Shown here one piece after another: positions 49,600 through 59,207 of a DNA stretch of 64,000 bases. The stretch lies in assembly GCA_020342235.1 (NCBI GenBank), contig CP073218.1:1178001-1242000 (forward strand). The letters are read 5' to 3'. The position numbers were made by a program, and so were the translations under genes. The notes beneath the pieces are model-generated. The model worked only from the letters and a program-made list of their open reading frames with translations. It had not been told where the DNA came from and did no database searches. The DNA comes from Saccharomycopsis phalli (Eukaryota > Ascomycota > Saccharomycetes > Ascoideales > Saccharomycopsidaceae). Position 1 is the stretch's first letter. Each line of letters starts with the position of its first letter.

Positions 49600-50403
49600 A
49601 TGAACTGGATTACGTATATCTATCGGCCATGTGTATTATTTTACATGTGCTATCGGTCGTATCTGCACCGATCGCTCACTGTGTGTGGGATTCTTGCGGC
49701 TCTTCTTACTGGAATCGTCCATAGTCTTCCTTCGACGAGTCTTGGGCTTAATCTCGTGGTTGGGTTCTTTATTCTAGGAAACGTGGCCACAAAGTACAAG
49801 CTCAATCAGAAGCTGCAAATGACAAAGTCGTTAATCTCAGAAGGAGCACATTCCCAGAGATCGCACGTGCAAGTCTTGGCAAATTCCTTGACGGCATCAA
49901 TGCTAATTCTTGCTGGATTGGCGCTTGGCCGCGATTATATGCCATTGGTGTGTGTCTGCTATAGTGTTTCCACTGCTGATACGTTTTCCAGTGAGTTTGG
50001 GATACTTTCTGACCGTCCGGTGCTCATTACGACGTTTGAAAGGGTTCCGCGGGGCACAAACGGCGGGGTGTCGGTCCAGGGGCTTGTTGCCGGAGTCTTT
50101 GGCTCATTTTTAATTGCCTTGGGCAGCAGTTTGGCGGTTGGGTCTGACTGGAGGCAGAAATTGTACTATATAGTGTGGATCACGCTTTTTGGGCTAGTAG
50201 GAAGCCTTGTAGACTCTTTGCTTGGAGCCACTGTCCAGAAAACGTATAGTGACAAGGGGGTTGTTATTGAAAATCACAATGGGGCAGCAGTTGTGCCGAA
50301 TTCTGGGTTGGAAAGTGTGAGCGGGTGGGATTTATTGGATAACAACGGGGTCAATTTTGTGTCCATCACTGTGACGGTATTGCTAGCAATGGCAGTGGTG
50401 TGA
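49600..50403 (+). CDS. TMEM19/DUF92 integral membrane protein
   Basis: 267 residues with about six hydrophobic helices. DUF92 landmarks: RSLTVCGILAALLTGIVHSL near the N-terminus, GNVATKYKLNQKLQ, RSHVQVLANSLTASMLIL, SVSTADTFSSEFGILS, RGTNGGVSVQGLVAG, and LVGSLVDSLLGATVQKTYSD. These Asp- and Gly-rich motifs resemble polyprenyl/phytyl-phosphate kinases (plant VTE6, archaeal and cyanobacterial relatives), so a lipid-phosphate kinase role is possible, but fungal members are uncharacterised as far as I know. The start is the first Met. It stands alone between spacers. Confidence 0.85.
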   Translation: MNWITYIYRPCVLFYMCYRSYLHRSLTVCGILAALLTGIVHSLPSTSLGLNLVVGFFILGNVATKYKLNQKLQMTKSLISEGAHSQRSHVQVLANSLTASMLILAGLALGRDYMPLVCVCYSVSTADTFSSEFGILSDRPVLITTFERVPRGTNGGVSVQGLVAGVFGSFLIALGSSLAVGSDWRQKLYYIVWITLFGLVGSLVDSLLGATVQKTYSDKGVVIENHNGAAVVPNSGLESVSGWDLLDNNGVNFVSITVTVLLAMAVV

Positions 50404-51318
50404 TTTATATGGGTTTTTTGGGTTGTGTTTGCTAATGGTGTTGTGTGTAATGGTAACTAGAACCGTGTTGAAATGGCTAGACAAATTTGAGGCTAATCGT
50501 ACAAGATACATTGTTGATCCATCGTATGGAGACATTTTCTACAATGACCATAGTTGTATGATGATAAATTGGCATTAAAAGAGATGTGATTTGCCCACTG
50601 GTTTGGGTTTTAAAAGAAGGTTGGTCCATTGAACTTGTGGACAAGATGACTTAGTGATATTTTGTATTTAGCTGCGGAAACATGGTGATTTCACAATTTA
50701 GTTGGGAAATTGAGTAGTGTCATGACTTGGATGACTATGATACACTAGAAATGGTATAAGAAGGGTTTTACTTGACTTGGTGGTAATTTCAAATTCATAA
50801 TTCCAAGTTTATTTTTGTCTTTATCAAGGGTTAATTCATTCATTTTCAAGTGTAGTCAGACTTTTCTTCAACAGTCAAGCATGTATTTCAGCCATTTATA
50901 ATATAATGTTTACCTCTATACTAGGCTTTCCTGGATGGCAGAATGATATTTCATGGTGTAAAAACAAAGGACGAAGCCGCTAAATGGAGTCAAGAGAAAA
51001 CTCTCGAGGGATGTAAACTCTCGAGGGATATAGGGATTTTCGTAGCTCATACATTCCTTGGATACTCGGAATTTGCGTCGAGTGAGTATGAATTGATGCA
51101 TTTCAATGGAGATGATTTAAAAGACATGGATCCTCTATTATGAGTGTAATGGACAAAGGCCAAGTGGAATATTCAGTTGTGGTTGATACATATCCATAAT
51201 ATACATTTGATATTCAGCGACATTATTCAGCGACATTATTCAGTAACACTCAATTACATTAATCAATGCTAATTAAATTAGTCAGCACCAATTACATTAG
51301 TCAGTTCCAATTACATTA
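50404..51318. other. Spacer with relic and start of a 19-bp satellite
   Basis: A minus-strand LINE 3'-end relic lies at about 50905-50995 (CTAAGCCTAGTATAG-type block and GGCTTCGTCCTTTG). CAGTTCCAATTACATTAGT units begin near 51235 and are interrupted by the composite insertion at 51319-51947. No gene. Confidence 0.55.
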
Positions 51319-51607
51319 TGTAACCAGGAAGGTACACTTCCCTGGTTAGGAGAAATGACACAGCGGTTAGAGACCCTGGTTGTATATATGCACGTGACGG
51401 GAGGAAGCCCGGGTTATATGTGCACGTGAGAGGAATGAAGCCCTGGTAAGGGGTGAGTATAAATATACAAAGGGTGGCGTGAAGGAGGTCACGCAAGGTT
51501 ACGGTCATAATATTGTAAGCTTTCATATACGTGAATAAGGAATCATAGACGCCTTATTCAGCATAACCAGCATTCCCCGAAGTAGATCGGATCTAACTGG
51601 TTATACA
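51319..51607 (+). mobile_element. LTR fossil with start of internal region
   Basis: 289 bp with near-inverted ends (TGTAACCAG...CTGGTTATACA), TG...CA termini and a GAGTATAAATATAC promoter element. The next bases (TTAGTGGGGGCTGG) could be the start of an internal region with a primer-binding site. No second LTR is present; the following segment is cut by a LINE-type 3' end at about 51826. It looks broken. Confidence 0.55.
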
Positions 51608-51825
51608 TTAGTGGGGGCTGGAGGATGGCCGAATTGGAGCACGTTCCATCCACGACTGAAACGGGGAATGTCCGAAGTTCGACTCCCTCTGCTGCCCCCC
51701 TTTGGTTAGCCAGCCGGGCAGGTACTTCTGTAATGGAGGGAGACCCCATAGGCGACCAGAGTCAAAACCATGAAAGACCACACTTAAGACCTCGTTGAAA
51801 GTTTTTCTACCCATTTGAAGGGTTT
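51608..51825 (+). other. Tail of LTR fossil or tRNA-derived head
   Basis: GGATGGCCGAATTGGA and AGTTCGACTCC, 67 bp apart, resemble Pol III A and B boxes, and GGGGGC/GCCCCC could pair as an acceptor stem; the arms in between do not fold as a tRNA. Alternatively this is the leader and gag start of the LTR fossil (an ATG at 51734). I cannot decide. Confidence 0.3.
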
Positions 51826-51947
51826 TCTCTCAACACTCAACATAGCGGCGCCGTCCTTAGTTTTGTAGACGGTGAAATATCAATCTCACCCTTCTGGGGA
51901 GCCTAGTATAGCTATAGAAGTAAATAAACATTATTATTATAATTACA
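51826..51947 (+). mobile_element. LINE-type 3' end, well preserved
   Basis: The clearest copy of the dispersed 3' motif: GGCGCCGTCCTTAGTTTTGT, TAGACGGTGAAATATCAATC, TCACCCTTCTGGGGAGCCTA, GTATAGCTATAG, then AAATAAACATTATTATTAT. CCGTC/GACGG forms the stem of a hairpin. The upstream part (GAAAGTTTTTCTACC, AAGGGTTTTCTC) also matches the copy at 58365. Confidence 0.65.
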
Positions 51948-52368
51948 TTAGTCAGTTCCAATTACATTAGTCAGTTCCAATTACATTAGTCAGTTCCAAT
52001 TACATTAGTCAATTCCAATTACATTAGTTATATCAGTCAACAGTCGGCCAATAATCAGTTAATATCTAGTCAGTCAATACCCATTTAATATCTTGTTGAC
52101 ATTTAACAATGTCAATGCCCAATTGATATTTAAAAGTTTGTTAATGAGCTCATTATTCAACAGATTATTCATAAATCAACATTTATTAATCATCTCATTA
52201 TTCATTAATCAACATTTATTAACCATCTCATTATTCATTAATCAACATTTATTAACCATCTCATTATTCAACATTCATCTCATATTCATCAATCCATTCA
52301 TTATTCACATGTAATCCACGCACACCAACCTCGTTAACCTGTACTGTCATTTGCATTTCTCATCACCC
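51948..52368. repeat. Satellites upstream of the helicase gene
   Basis: CAGTTCCAATTACATTAGT (19 bp, four units, 51945-52025) continues the array interrupted at 51319. A 33-bp unit starting ATTATTCATTAATCAACATT is repeated three times at about 52165-52262. Confidence 0.85.
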
Positions 52369-54460
52369 ATGAACATTGACGCGCTCAACACACACCAACG
52401 AGTGGCCGTCACGCATCCGAAACTCGGAAATGTCCAAGTGATTGCGGGGCCAGGCTCAGGTACGTTTTAAAATCCAATCCGACACGCTAACAATAGGCAA
52501 GACCAAGGTAATCAGCTGCCGAGTGGCATACTTGGTGAACGAGCTCCAAGTGCCACCGGACAAGATTATCGTGACGACATTCAGCAAGGCAGCAGCCAAG
52601 GAGATGGACGAGCGGATCCAGCAGCTAAAAGTGGAAGGAGTCACCGTGGGAACGTTCCACAGCGTGTGCTACCGGCTCCTCAAGCAGCATGGCCACTTGG
52701 TTGGTGTTGACGAGTTCCGGGTAGTCGGCCGGAAAGACGCGGCCGAAATCCTTGCGGCGGCAGGCGCCGCCGACCGCCAGACCAAAAGTCACGTGACCCG
52801 CCAGAAGGCGCTTGGACGGTTGCCCAAGGAAGGTGACCGGGTGTACCGAGAGTATCAGGCGCGTCTCCGGGCGTTGAAGTTGATGGACTATGACGATTTA
52901 CTCTTGTACGGGAACTTGCTACTTGAAAAGCAGCCTGGCATCACTGGCGCCAGCCATGTGTTGGTGGACGAGTTCCAAGATACCAGTACCGTGCAGTTGG
53001 AGATTCTCGCCCGACTCGGTGATCACGTGATGGTGGTGGGCGACCCGGACCAGAGCATTTACCGCTTCCGGCACGCGGTGGTAGAGAACTTTGCCCGGTT
53101 TGTCGAACGATTCCCTGAAACCGTGGTGGTGCCGTTGCGGGAGAATTACCGGAGTACCCAAGGCATTGTGGACTTGGGGGAGGGCCTCATGCAGTCTGGC
53201 CGAAACGGGAAATCCAGGGGCGCGGTGTCGCACTCCCGGGTGCATACGGTGCCGTCATTGGCGGCATACACCTGTGCCGAACATGAGGCGGCACTGATTG
53301 CACATGAGATCGAAAGGTTGCATTCTTTCTACGAGTACCGCGATATCGCAGTGTTGGTACGTGGCGCGCTGCAGATGGCACCGTTGACGCGCGCGCTCAT
53401 GGCTCAACGGATACCCTTTTCTGTCAATAAGGGGCCTGCGTGGTGGGATCATCCTGACGTGATGCTCATGCTTGACCTTCTTCGGGTAGTGCTTATGCAC
53501 GACGTCTGGGCCTGTGTCAAGAGTTTGCAGACCATGACGACAGGCATTGGAGCTAAGACCGCGGCCAAGTTGGAGAAGTTGCTTCTCCAGGGCCACAAGC
53601 CCGCGGCGCTCGGCCCGCACTTTGGGCCGGCGATGTTTGCGAAAATCCGGCGGTTTTTCGAGCGCTTCGACCGCCCAGAATCTCGCCCGGACGAAACACC
53701 CGCCCAGACACTTGCATGGGTCGCCGAGCGCGCAGGCCGTCCGCCGAGCGAGCCGCTCAGCAGCCTTGCCCAGGCGGTGGAAGCGTACGAGGGAGATATT
53801 GGCGGATTTCTCGACGACATGGCGGTCCAGAGACAGGAACAGCGTGGGGTTGTGTTGCTGACGATCCACCTGGCCAAGGGGCTTGAGTTTTGCGTGGTGT
53901 TTGTGCCGTCGGTGAACGAGGACGTGCTTCCGTCGGCACAGGCAGTAGAGCCGTCGGATATTGACGAGGAGCGGCGGGTTTTGTATGTGGCGGTGACACG
54001 GTGTCGGGAGGTGCTCCGGCTCAGTTCGAGCGGGCGTGAGTCGCGGTTTATCGAGGAGATACGGAGGTTTACCAGGGAGGAAGAAGTGGAGCTGCAAGAT
54101 ACGGAGCTGCACGAAACAGAGATGCAAGAGGTGACGGAAAAAGTGGAAAAAGGGTTTGGAAAAGAGGGGTTTGGCAAAACGGGTACCAAGGAAATACCAG
54201 GGTCCAGAAAAGACCAGCGGACGGTGGGAAATCCCAAGAGCAAGTTTGGCTGGTCCAAGAGCAAAAACCAGGCCAAAAACCAAGCCAAAAGTCTTGCCAA
54301 AGACAGTGCCAAAGACAATACTGCTTGTCTTGGGTTTGTATCCGCAAGACTGCTTATGGAAAACAGATTTGGCACTTTCCCAAAACAGACACTGAAAATA
54401 CTCACCTCCCTGCCTCAGTTCCGCAAACGGCCACGAACGGCGCATGCCTCACGCACGTGA
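52369..54460 (+). CDS. HMI1: UvrD-type DNA helicase, Hmi1-like (one intron)
   Basis: 684 residues in two exons, 52369-52459 and 52497-54460. Exon 1 gives MNIDALNTHQRVAVTHPKLG and NVQVIAGPGSG; splicing completes the Walker A motif GPGSGKTK (27-34), which the unspliced frame lacks. SF1A motifs follow: TFSKAAAKEMDERI (Ia), VDEFQDTS (II), GDPDQSIYRFRHA (III), LRENYRSTQGIVDLG (IV), LTIHLAKGLEF (V), RRVLYVAVTR (VI). Length matches Hmi1 (706), the mitochondrial helicase needed for mtDNA maintenance, rather than Srs2 (1174). The C-terminus is Lys/Arg-rich with repeated KNQAK/KDSAK words and ends RKRPRTAHASRT; Saccharomyces Hmi1 is imported by a C-terminal signal. Strongly GC-richer than its surroundings. 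Confidence 0.82.
52460..52496 (+). other. Intron in the helicase P-loop (37 nt)
   Basis: GTACGT donor, GCTAACAATAG 3' end with branch site and acceptor nearly touching. It splits the last Gly codon of GPGSG|KT. Confidence 0.92.
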
Positions 54461-54585
54461 CTTGGTGCCTCGAGGAAATTGGGCCTTGGGGTATGGCAAT
54501 AAAATGGCCTGGATGTCCGCGGATTCGATACATGTATTCGCCAAACACAAATCGAATCAACCCACGCACACAACCGACCTCAGAT

Positions 54586-55404
54586 ATGATTGCTTTTGAC
54601 CTCCAGGCCCAGTTCCCAGGGTTCATACCCCGGCCCGACCTCGCCCCAGTTCCAGTGTGCATTGGCACCTCCAAGCACTTCTTCAAGCTCGAAAACAAGA
54701 TTGCGCTTCTCAAGGAGGTCATTGCCGTCAACCCCTTTGAGGAGACGTCCCGCTGGCGTATTGTCAGCGAAAACTACAACGCCTGGACTTCCGCAAACCA
54801 GCCGGAACGCTTCTTTGCGGCCATCGACTATCTACCGCGGAAAGTCCGCGACATGCTCGCAAACTACAAGGCCGCACGCAACGACGATGACCCACAGCTG
54901 TCCGGTGCCCTGGAGACGTGCGACGAAGACAATGCCGAGCTCCAGGCGTTGTTGCACGAGGTTCTGATCATGGTGAGCAACGCAGGGCGCCAGGAACGAC
55001 AAAAACGCATGAAGCGCCAGCGTAACGACTCCGACCATGACGACACAGAGATCCTGTTGGATTACGCCGCAGTTAACAGGCTCTTGGAGCCCCTCATTGC
55101 CCGGATCGCCTCCTTGGAACGCAAGATCGACAACATCAGCCGTAACAACCTGGGACTTCCAGCCAATATCGTGCCGTTTTCAGACTCACTTCGCCCGGGC
55201 CTGACTCCCTGGAACGATATTCCTCTTCTCTACACTGCGCTTGATATCGAGAGTTTGTCTCGCAAGCTGCTAGACACGTACTTGAGGTATTACAACGTGC
55301 AAACCGAGCGTGGGGCGCTGGTTTCTGCTCGGAAGAAGGCGTTGGCGTGTTTTTTGGGAATCTTGAGTCCGGACAATTATACTGATTATCTACGGGAGGA
55401 CTAG
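54586..55404 (+). CDS. Orphan protein with possible Myb/SANT-like helix bundle
   Basis: 272 residues from Met-54586. The frame is open upstream to 54325, but that part overlaps the helicase end in another frame, so the downstream Met is used; it follows the helicase stop by 125 bp. The N-terminal part has ENKIALLKEVIAVNPFEETS and RWRIVSENYNAW, resembling the Trp-spaced Myb/SANT-like fold seen in several fungal DNA-binding proteins. Then come an acidic stretch (about 100-125), a basic RQERQKRMKRQRN patch (about 147-159), and a helical C-terminus with LEPLIARIASLERKIDNIS, a short coiled coil. I do not recognise the family. Codon use matches neighbours, and the coding-quality frame makes a real gene likely. 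Confidence 0.65.
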   Translation: MIAFDLQAQFPGFIPRPDLAPVPVCIGTSKHFFKLENKIALLKEVIAVNPFEETSRWRIVSENYNAWTSANQPERFFAAIDYLPRKVRDMLANYKAARNDDDPQLSGALETCDEDNAELQALLHEVLIMVSNAGRQERQKRMKRQRNDSDHDDTEILLDYAAVNRLLEPLIARIASLERKIDNISRNNLGLPANIVPFSDSLRPGLTPWNDIPLLYTALDIESLSRKLLDTYLRYYNVQTERGALVSARKKALACFLGILSPDNYTDYLRED

Positions 55405-57536
55405 GTTGACTGAATCAGTTCTTGGATCTAGATACGGTATTTGGTGTCAACTGGATATTTGATAGTTGATAGTTGATACTTTGTACTTGATATTTGATAC
55501 TTGATGACTTGATTACTTGATGACTTGATTACTTGATTACTTGATACTTGATGACTTGATGACTTGATGACTTGATGACTTGATGACTTGATGGCTTGCT
55601 CACTTGCTCACTTGCTCACTTACTCACTTGCTCACTTGCTCACTTGCCAACTTGTTCACTTGCTACACTTTTGCTACAATTACTACCTTAATCTCTTTCT
55701 CCTTCTCCTTCTCCTTCTCCTTCTCCTTCTCCTTCTTACCATCTAGCCCATCCTCCTGCTCAACTTCGAACATTTTCACAATTCTACTTCTATTCAGCCA
55801 GAATCATGTCCAACGTTAATCCCAAGCGTCAAGACATACTAACTTGTTGGAAACGAAGATGCTACTGTCAATTAAAATTGCAACGGCGATTATATTCTTT
55901 ATACTATACATCTATATATACAGCTATGACAATATTTATATCTCTACCCTTACCATCTAGTTCTACATCTGTTCCTACCTAACCCACTCGCCATATCAAG
56001 CTACACTAATATCCCTCTCCGCTTCATTGCTACACTCCGGCTCGGCACACCTACATCGTCATTCGGCACACCTACATTTCCATTTTTTTGAATCGCCGTC
56101 TTCACGCCATATTTGACACTCTATTTACTCCGCTTTGGCACATATCTAACCCTTTTGGGCATATTCCTTGCATTTTCTTCTCTTTTAATCATGTTACCAC
56201 CGCCTAGTCACTTAGCTCAAGGCTTTTGCTAGACATGCATATCCATTTCTGGCATCTCGAAAATCACCCAGCGCCGTTGAAATGACAATGGCTCATCCAA
56301 TAACGCCTTGTGATTTATGCTACTCACGCCACTGTAGAATGTTAGCCGTGATTCGCCCTGCATTTATCTGTTGAGCTCTAGACTGAATACTACCTTGAAT
56401 CGCAGTGGACTAAATGAGACCAATCTAAAACTCGGATAATCCAACACTAACAATCCAAAACGGGCATGAAAATAAATAATACGAGTCGGGAAAGCCATGA
56501 ACTAACGAATTTAAATTCAAACTCCTATTCAAGCGTTTGTACTGAAAGTCATTTGCTCTCGCTCTCTTGTTCCCTGATTATCTTACTCTTTTCTACACTC
56601 GTATTTTTCCTTTTACATTTGTATTTTTCCTTCTACATTTGTATTTTACTCTCGTCTACCTTCCTAATCAGTTGTGCCAACAGTCTTTTATCCAAATGGA
56701 GATACATGCTAGACGCAAAAGCTCACTCAATAACAGAAGATGCCACTGCTAGCATTACTACAATCTCGATTGCTATTAAATACCTTGATTAATTTCCGAA
56801 GCTAGATAATCTAGATACCTAGTTTTGTTCTCTTTATGCGTAAACAACGCCATATGGTCACTAGAGAAACCCTCATTCCTTGATTCTCTGCAGCATATAT
56901 TTAATAGTTGTCTGATGATTATCGATCTCCGTCGTTACAGGTTGGTTTGACTCTGCCTAACTTGGCAGCAGAAATACCTGCAACTAACTCATGGATGAAC
57001 CAAGGCAACAACTAATAACAAACTACATGCGTTTACAATAAGTGAGACAAGGTTAGACTGACCAACTGTACATTATAGTAGGTGAATAATACCAATCACA
57101 ATAGTACATAAGAAATTCACATCATGCCATGATACGACCCACCATATCTTGAACTCACTATATTTGCTCAACCCACACAAATAGACAGTATATATTGCTG
57201 GGATCTTGGATTAGGTTATTCCCAAGCACATTATCATCTGACTCTGGATTATGGCAATTCACTATCAATACCATGACATGGTCGACTTAAAATAAATACA
57301 GTCTGTAACCTTAATCCATATATGCCATTTTAGGAAGTTTTATTTAGCAATAGTTACTAATTTCTGGTTCAATAATTGTGTATACTTTCTCATAGAACAG
57401 CTGGTTTCGTCAGCAGAACATCTTGCGATTACGACACTATTCTGGATGTAAAGCATTACGGTATTTATGGTCACGTGTTTTATTGTTTTACAAACTATGC
57501 TAGTGTATCCTATTTAATTTTTAACTTACGTAATCG
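55405..57536. other. 2.1-kb spacer with TTGATGACT satellite
   Basis: A 9-10 bp satellite (ACTTGATGACTTGATG, changing to CACTTGCTCACTTGCTCA) covers about 55455-55660, then a (CTCCTT)n run at 55700-55735. Open frames at 55806-55982 and 56466-56792 lack homology. The rest is AT-rich and unassigned. Confidence 0.55.
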
Positions 57537-57609
57537 GCCTAGTTAGCACAATCGGTAGTGCATTCGACTCTTAATCGAAAGGTTGCGGGTTCGAGCCCCG
57601 CATTGGGCT
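57537..57609 (+). tRNA. tRNA-Lys (CUU), copy 1
   Basis: 73 nt: acceptor GCCTAGT/ATTGGGC, D arm GCACAATCGGTAGTGC, anticodon arm TTCGA-CTCTTAA-TCGAA (anticodon CUU), T arm GCGGGTTCGAGCCCCGC. No intron. T5 terminator at 57613. Identical in sequence to the inverted copy at 59068-59140, and the 5' flank for about 60 bp is also similar. Confidence 0.97.
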
Positions 57610-57715
57610 TATCTTTTTGAGTTTTTGCAATTATTTATTGTACTGCGATGAACAAATCTGTTCTCAATTTTTGTTAGTGTCAGATATAGGGGCATGACGT
57701 ACGTAGGTTGTCTCT

Positions 57716-58047
57716 TGACGTCATACGAAGTATGATACACGAAAATGGTCACGTGATAGATGAAATGAGCAGCATGGGAAGCATGGACGACGATCTATGA
57801 TGATGTGCAGTATGACTCCGCCACAACACAGGGGACACGTATATGTGAGAGATGCAGGTATAAAAGATAGTAGTTTAGGCCTGAAGATCTTTAGTTCAAA
57901 ATAAATATAGTATACGTTTGTAAGATAGCCCGGCACTATCAATAATACCTCGTACCTTACTGAACTCACTACCACTATTACTTATTATTTATTTATTATT
58001 ACTAGTGCAAGGTCCCCATCAGAGAAGAGATAACACTAAGTACGTCA
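57716..58047. mobile_element. Solo LTR, same family as 27432-27763
   Basis: 332 bp, TG...CA ends (TGACGTCATAC...TACGTCA), perfect 5-bp target duplication TCTCT (57711-57715, 58048-58052). GGTATAAAAGATAG promoter element as in the other copy. It lies 106 bp downstream of tRNA-Lys copy 1, fitting the known preference of yeast LTR elements for Pol III genes. Confidence 0.9.
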
Positions 58048-58364
58048 TCTCTTTTCGGGTATGGGGCTGACTCAGGTAAATACTAATTGTTTGGTTATTT
58101 CGACAAGTTATTCTAAGATTACAGGCCTTTGCAAAAATACAGGATGTGTCTTGGCACGATAAGCGTGTCTCGTATGAATTCAAGACCAATGTATGAGATT
58201 GAGCGATGTGGAAACATTAACGAAGCCGAGATTTGCAGAACTGCATGAGAAACAGGTTATATATGGAGATTGCCACAAGAAGAGTAGCCGGATAGGTGGT
58301 CCCTTTAGGGACGAGATCTTATAACTCATTCTGAATCTTCAATCTTCAATCCTATCTTAAGATC

Positions 58365-58495
58365 AACTGGAAAGTTTTATCCAAAGGTTTTCTGGGCTCC
58401 CATTTAGCAGTGCCATTTTTAGACGGTGAAATATCAATCACTTTTTACCAAGCCTATTATAGCTATAGATCAAAAATAAATATCTTCTCATATCT
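58365..58495 (+). mobile_element. 5'-truncated LINE-type 3' end relic
   Basis: CTGGAAAGTTTTATCC, then AGCAGTGCCATTTTTAGACG, then GTGAAATATCAATCA, then AAGCCTATTATAGCTATAG and an AAAAATAAATA tail. More diverged than the copy at 51826. Confidence 0.55.
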
Positions 58496-59067
58496 TATAT
58501 CGAGATTGTTGCACAACCACACCATATCCATGCTACTCAAAAAAATACACCTTGAAGTATGTCTGATTTAAGTCTGTTAATGTAGTTTCCATCTCCATTT
58601 CTGCTGAAATATCCATCAAAATGCATGTATGTGGCCTATTGACAATTCTAGTATACAAGACACTGATTTGTAAATCTCTATCTTTAATTCAATACTGCAC
58701 ATAAGTCAGCATATCACAATAGTAGTTTCACCACCATCAGAAACGCTAAAAACTTATCTATACCCTTAGGTTTACATTCACTATTTAATACCTAATGTAG
58801 TGATGTTATCGTTGCCCTTGAGTAGTGGTAATTCAAGAGTACTAAACCAAGATCTGGGAGAGCTATGCTGTCTATTTGGGTACATTGGAGCAAATATAGT
58901 GAATACAGGATATGGTGCGGTTGGCATTATGATATGAGATGGAATTATGATTTGGTGCTGTCTCTAGTATGATTCGCATACCGTAATTTACCCTTTGTCT
59001 TCAATTGAAGTTAACTGCGTGGCTCACTGAAATACAATATAATGTATAAAAAAATTCAAAAAAGAAA

Positions 59068-59140
59068 AGCCCAATGCGGGGCTCGAACCCGCAACCTTTC
59101 GATTAAGAGTCGAATGCACTACCGATTGTGCTAACTAGGC
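59068..59140 (-). tRNA. tRNA-Lys (CUU), copy 2
   Basis: Reverse-strand copy with the same acceptor, anticodon (CUU) and T-arm sequences as copy 1; only the discriminator/edge can be compared further. T6 terminator (AAAAAA on the plus strand, 59058-59063). The upstream 60 bp (CAACTTACGTAATCG, AACTATGTTAGTGTAC) match the flank of copy 1. Confidence 0.97.
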
Positions 59141-59207
59141 CGATTACGTAAGTTGAAAATTAGATAGAGTACACTAACATAGTTTGAAAAACATTAAGCC
59201 CAAAACA

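Larger units (their letters stand above)
57610..59067. other. Spacer between the inverted tRNA-Lys genes
   Basis: It holds a solo LTR (57716-58047) and a LINE-type 3' end (58365-58490). The remainder, about 58490-59040, is AT-rich with no gene recognised. Confidence 0.6.

Noticed and set aside
51611-51700. A tRNA gene with GGGGGC/GCCCCC acceptor
   Set aside because: A- and B-box-like words exist, but anticodon and T arms do not pair; kept only as a possible Pol III-like segment.
53255-54445. Minus-strand 396- and 318-codon frames over the helicase
   Set aside because: Shadows in a GC-rich gene; no recognisable domain and poor codon pattern compared with the plus strand.
55806-55982. 58-codon frame starting MSNVNPKRQDILT after a (CTCCTT)n run
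   Set aside because: Promoter-like pyrimidine run and plausible start context, but the rest is low-complexity and no spliced extension with CTAAC-AG fits convincingly.
56466-56792. 108-codon frame rich in Leu, Ser and Phe
   Set aside because: AT-rich spacer read as hydrophobic residues; overlapping frame at 56567 is equally open; no family resemblance.
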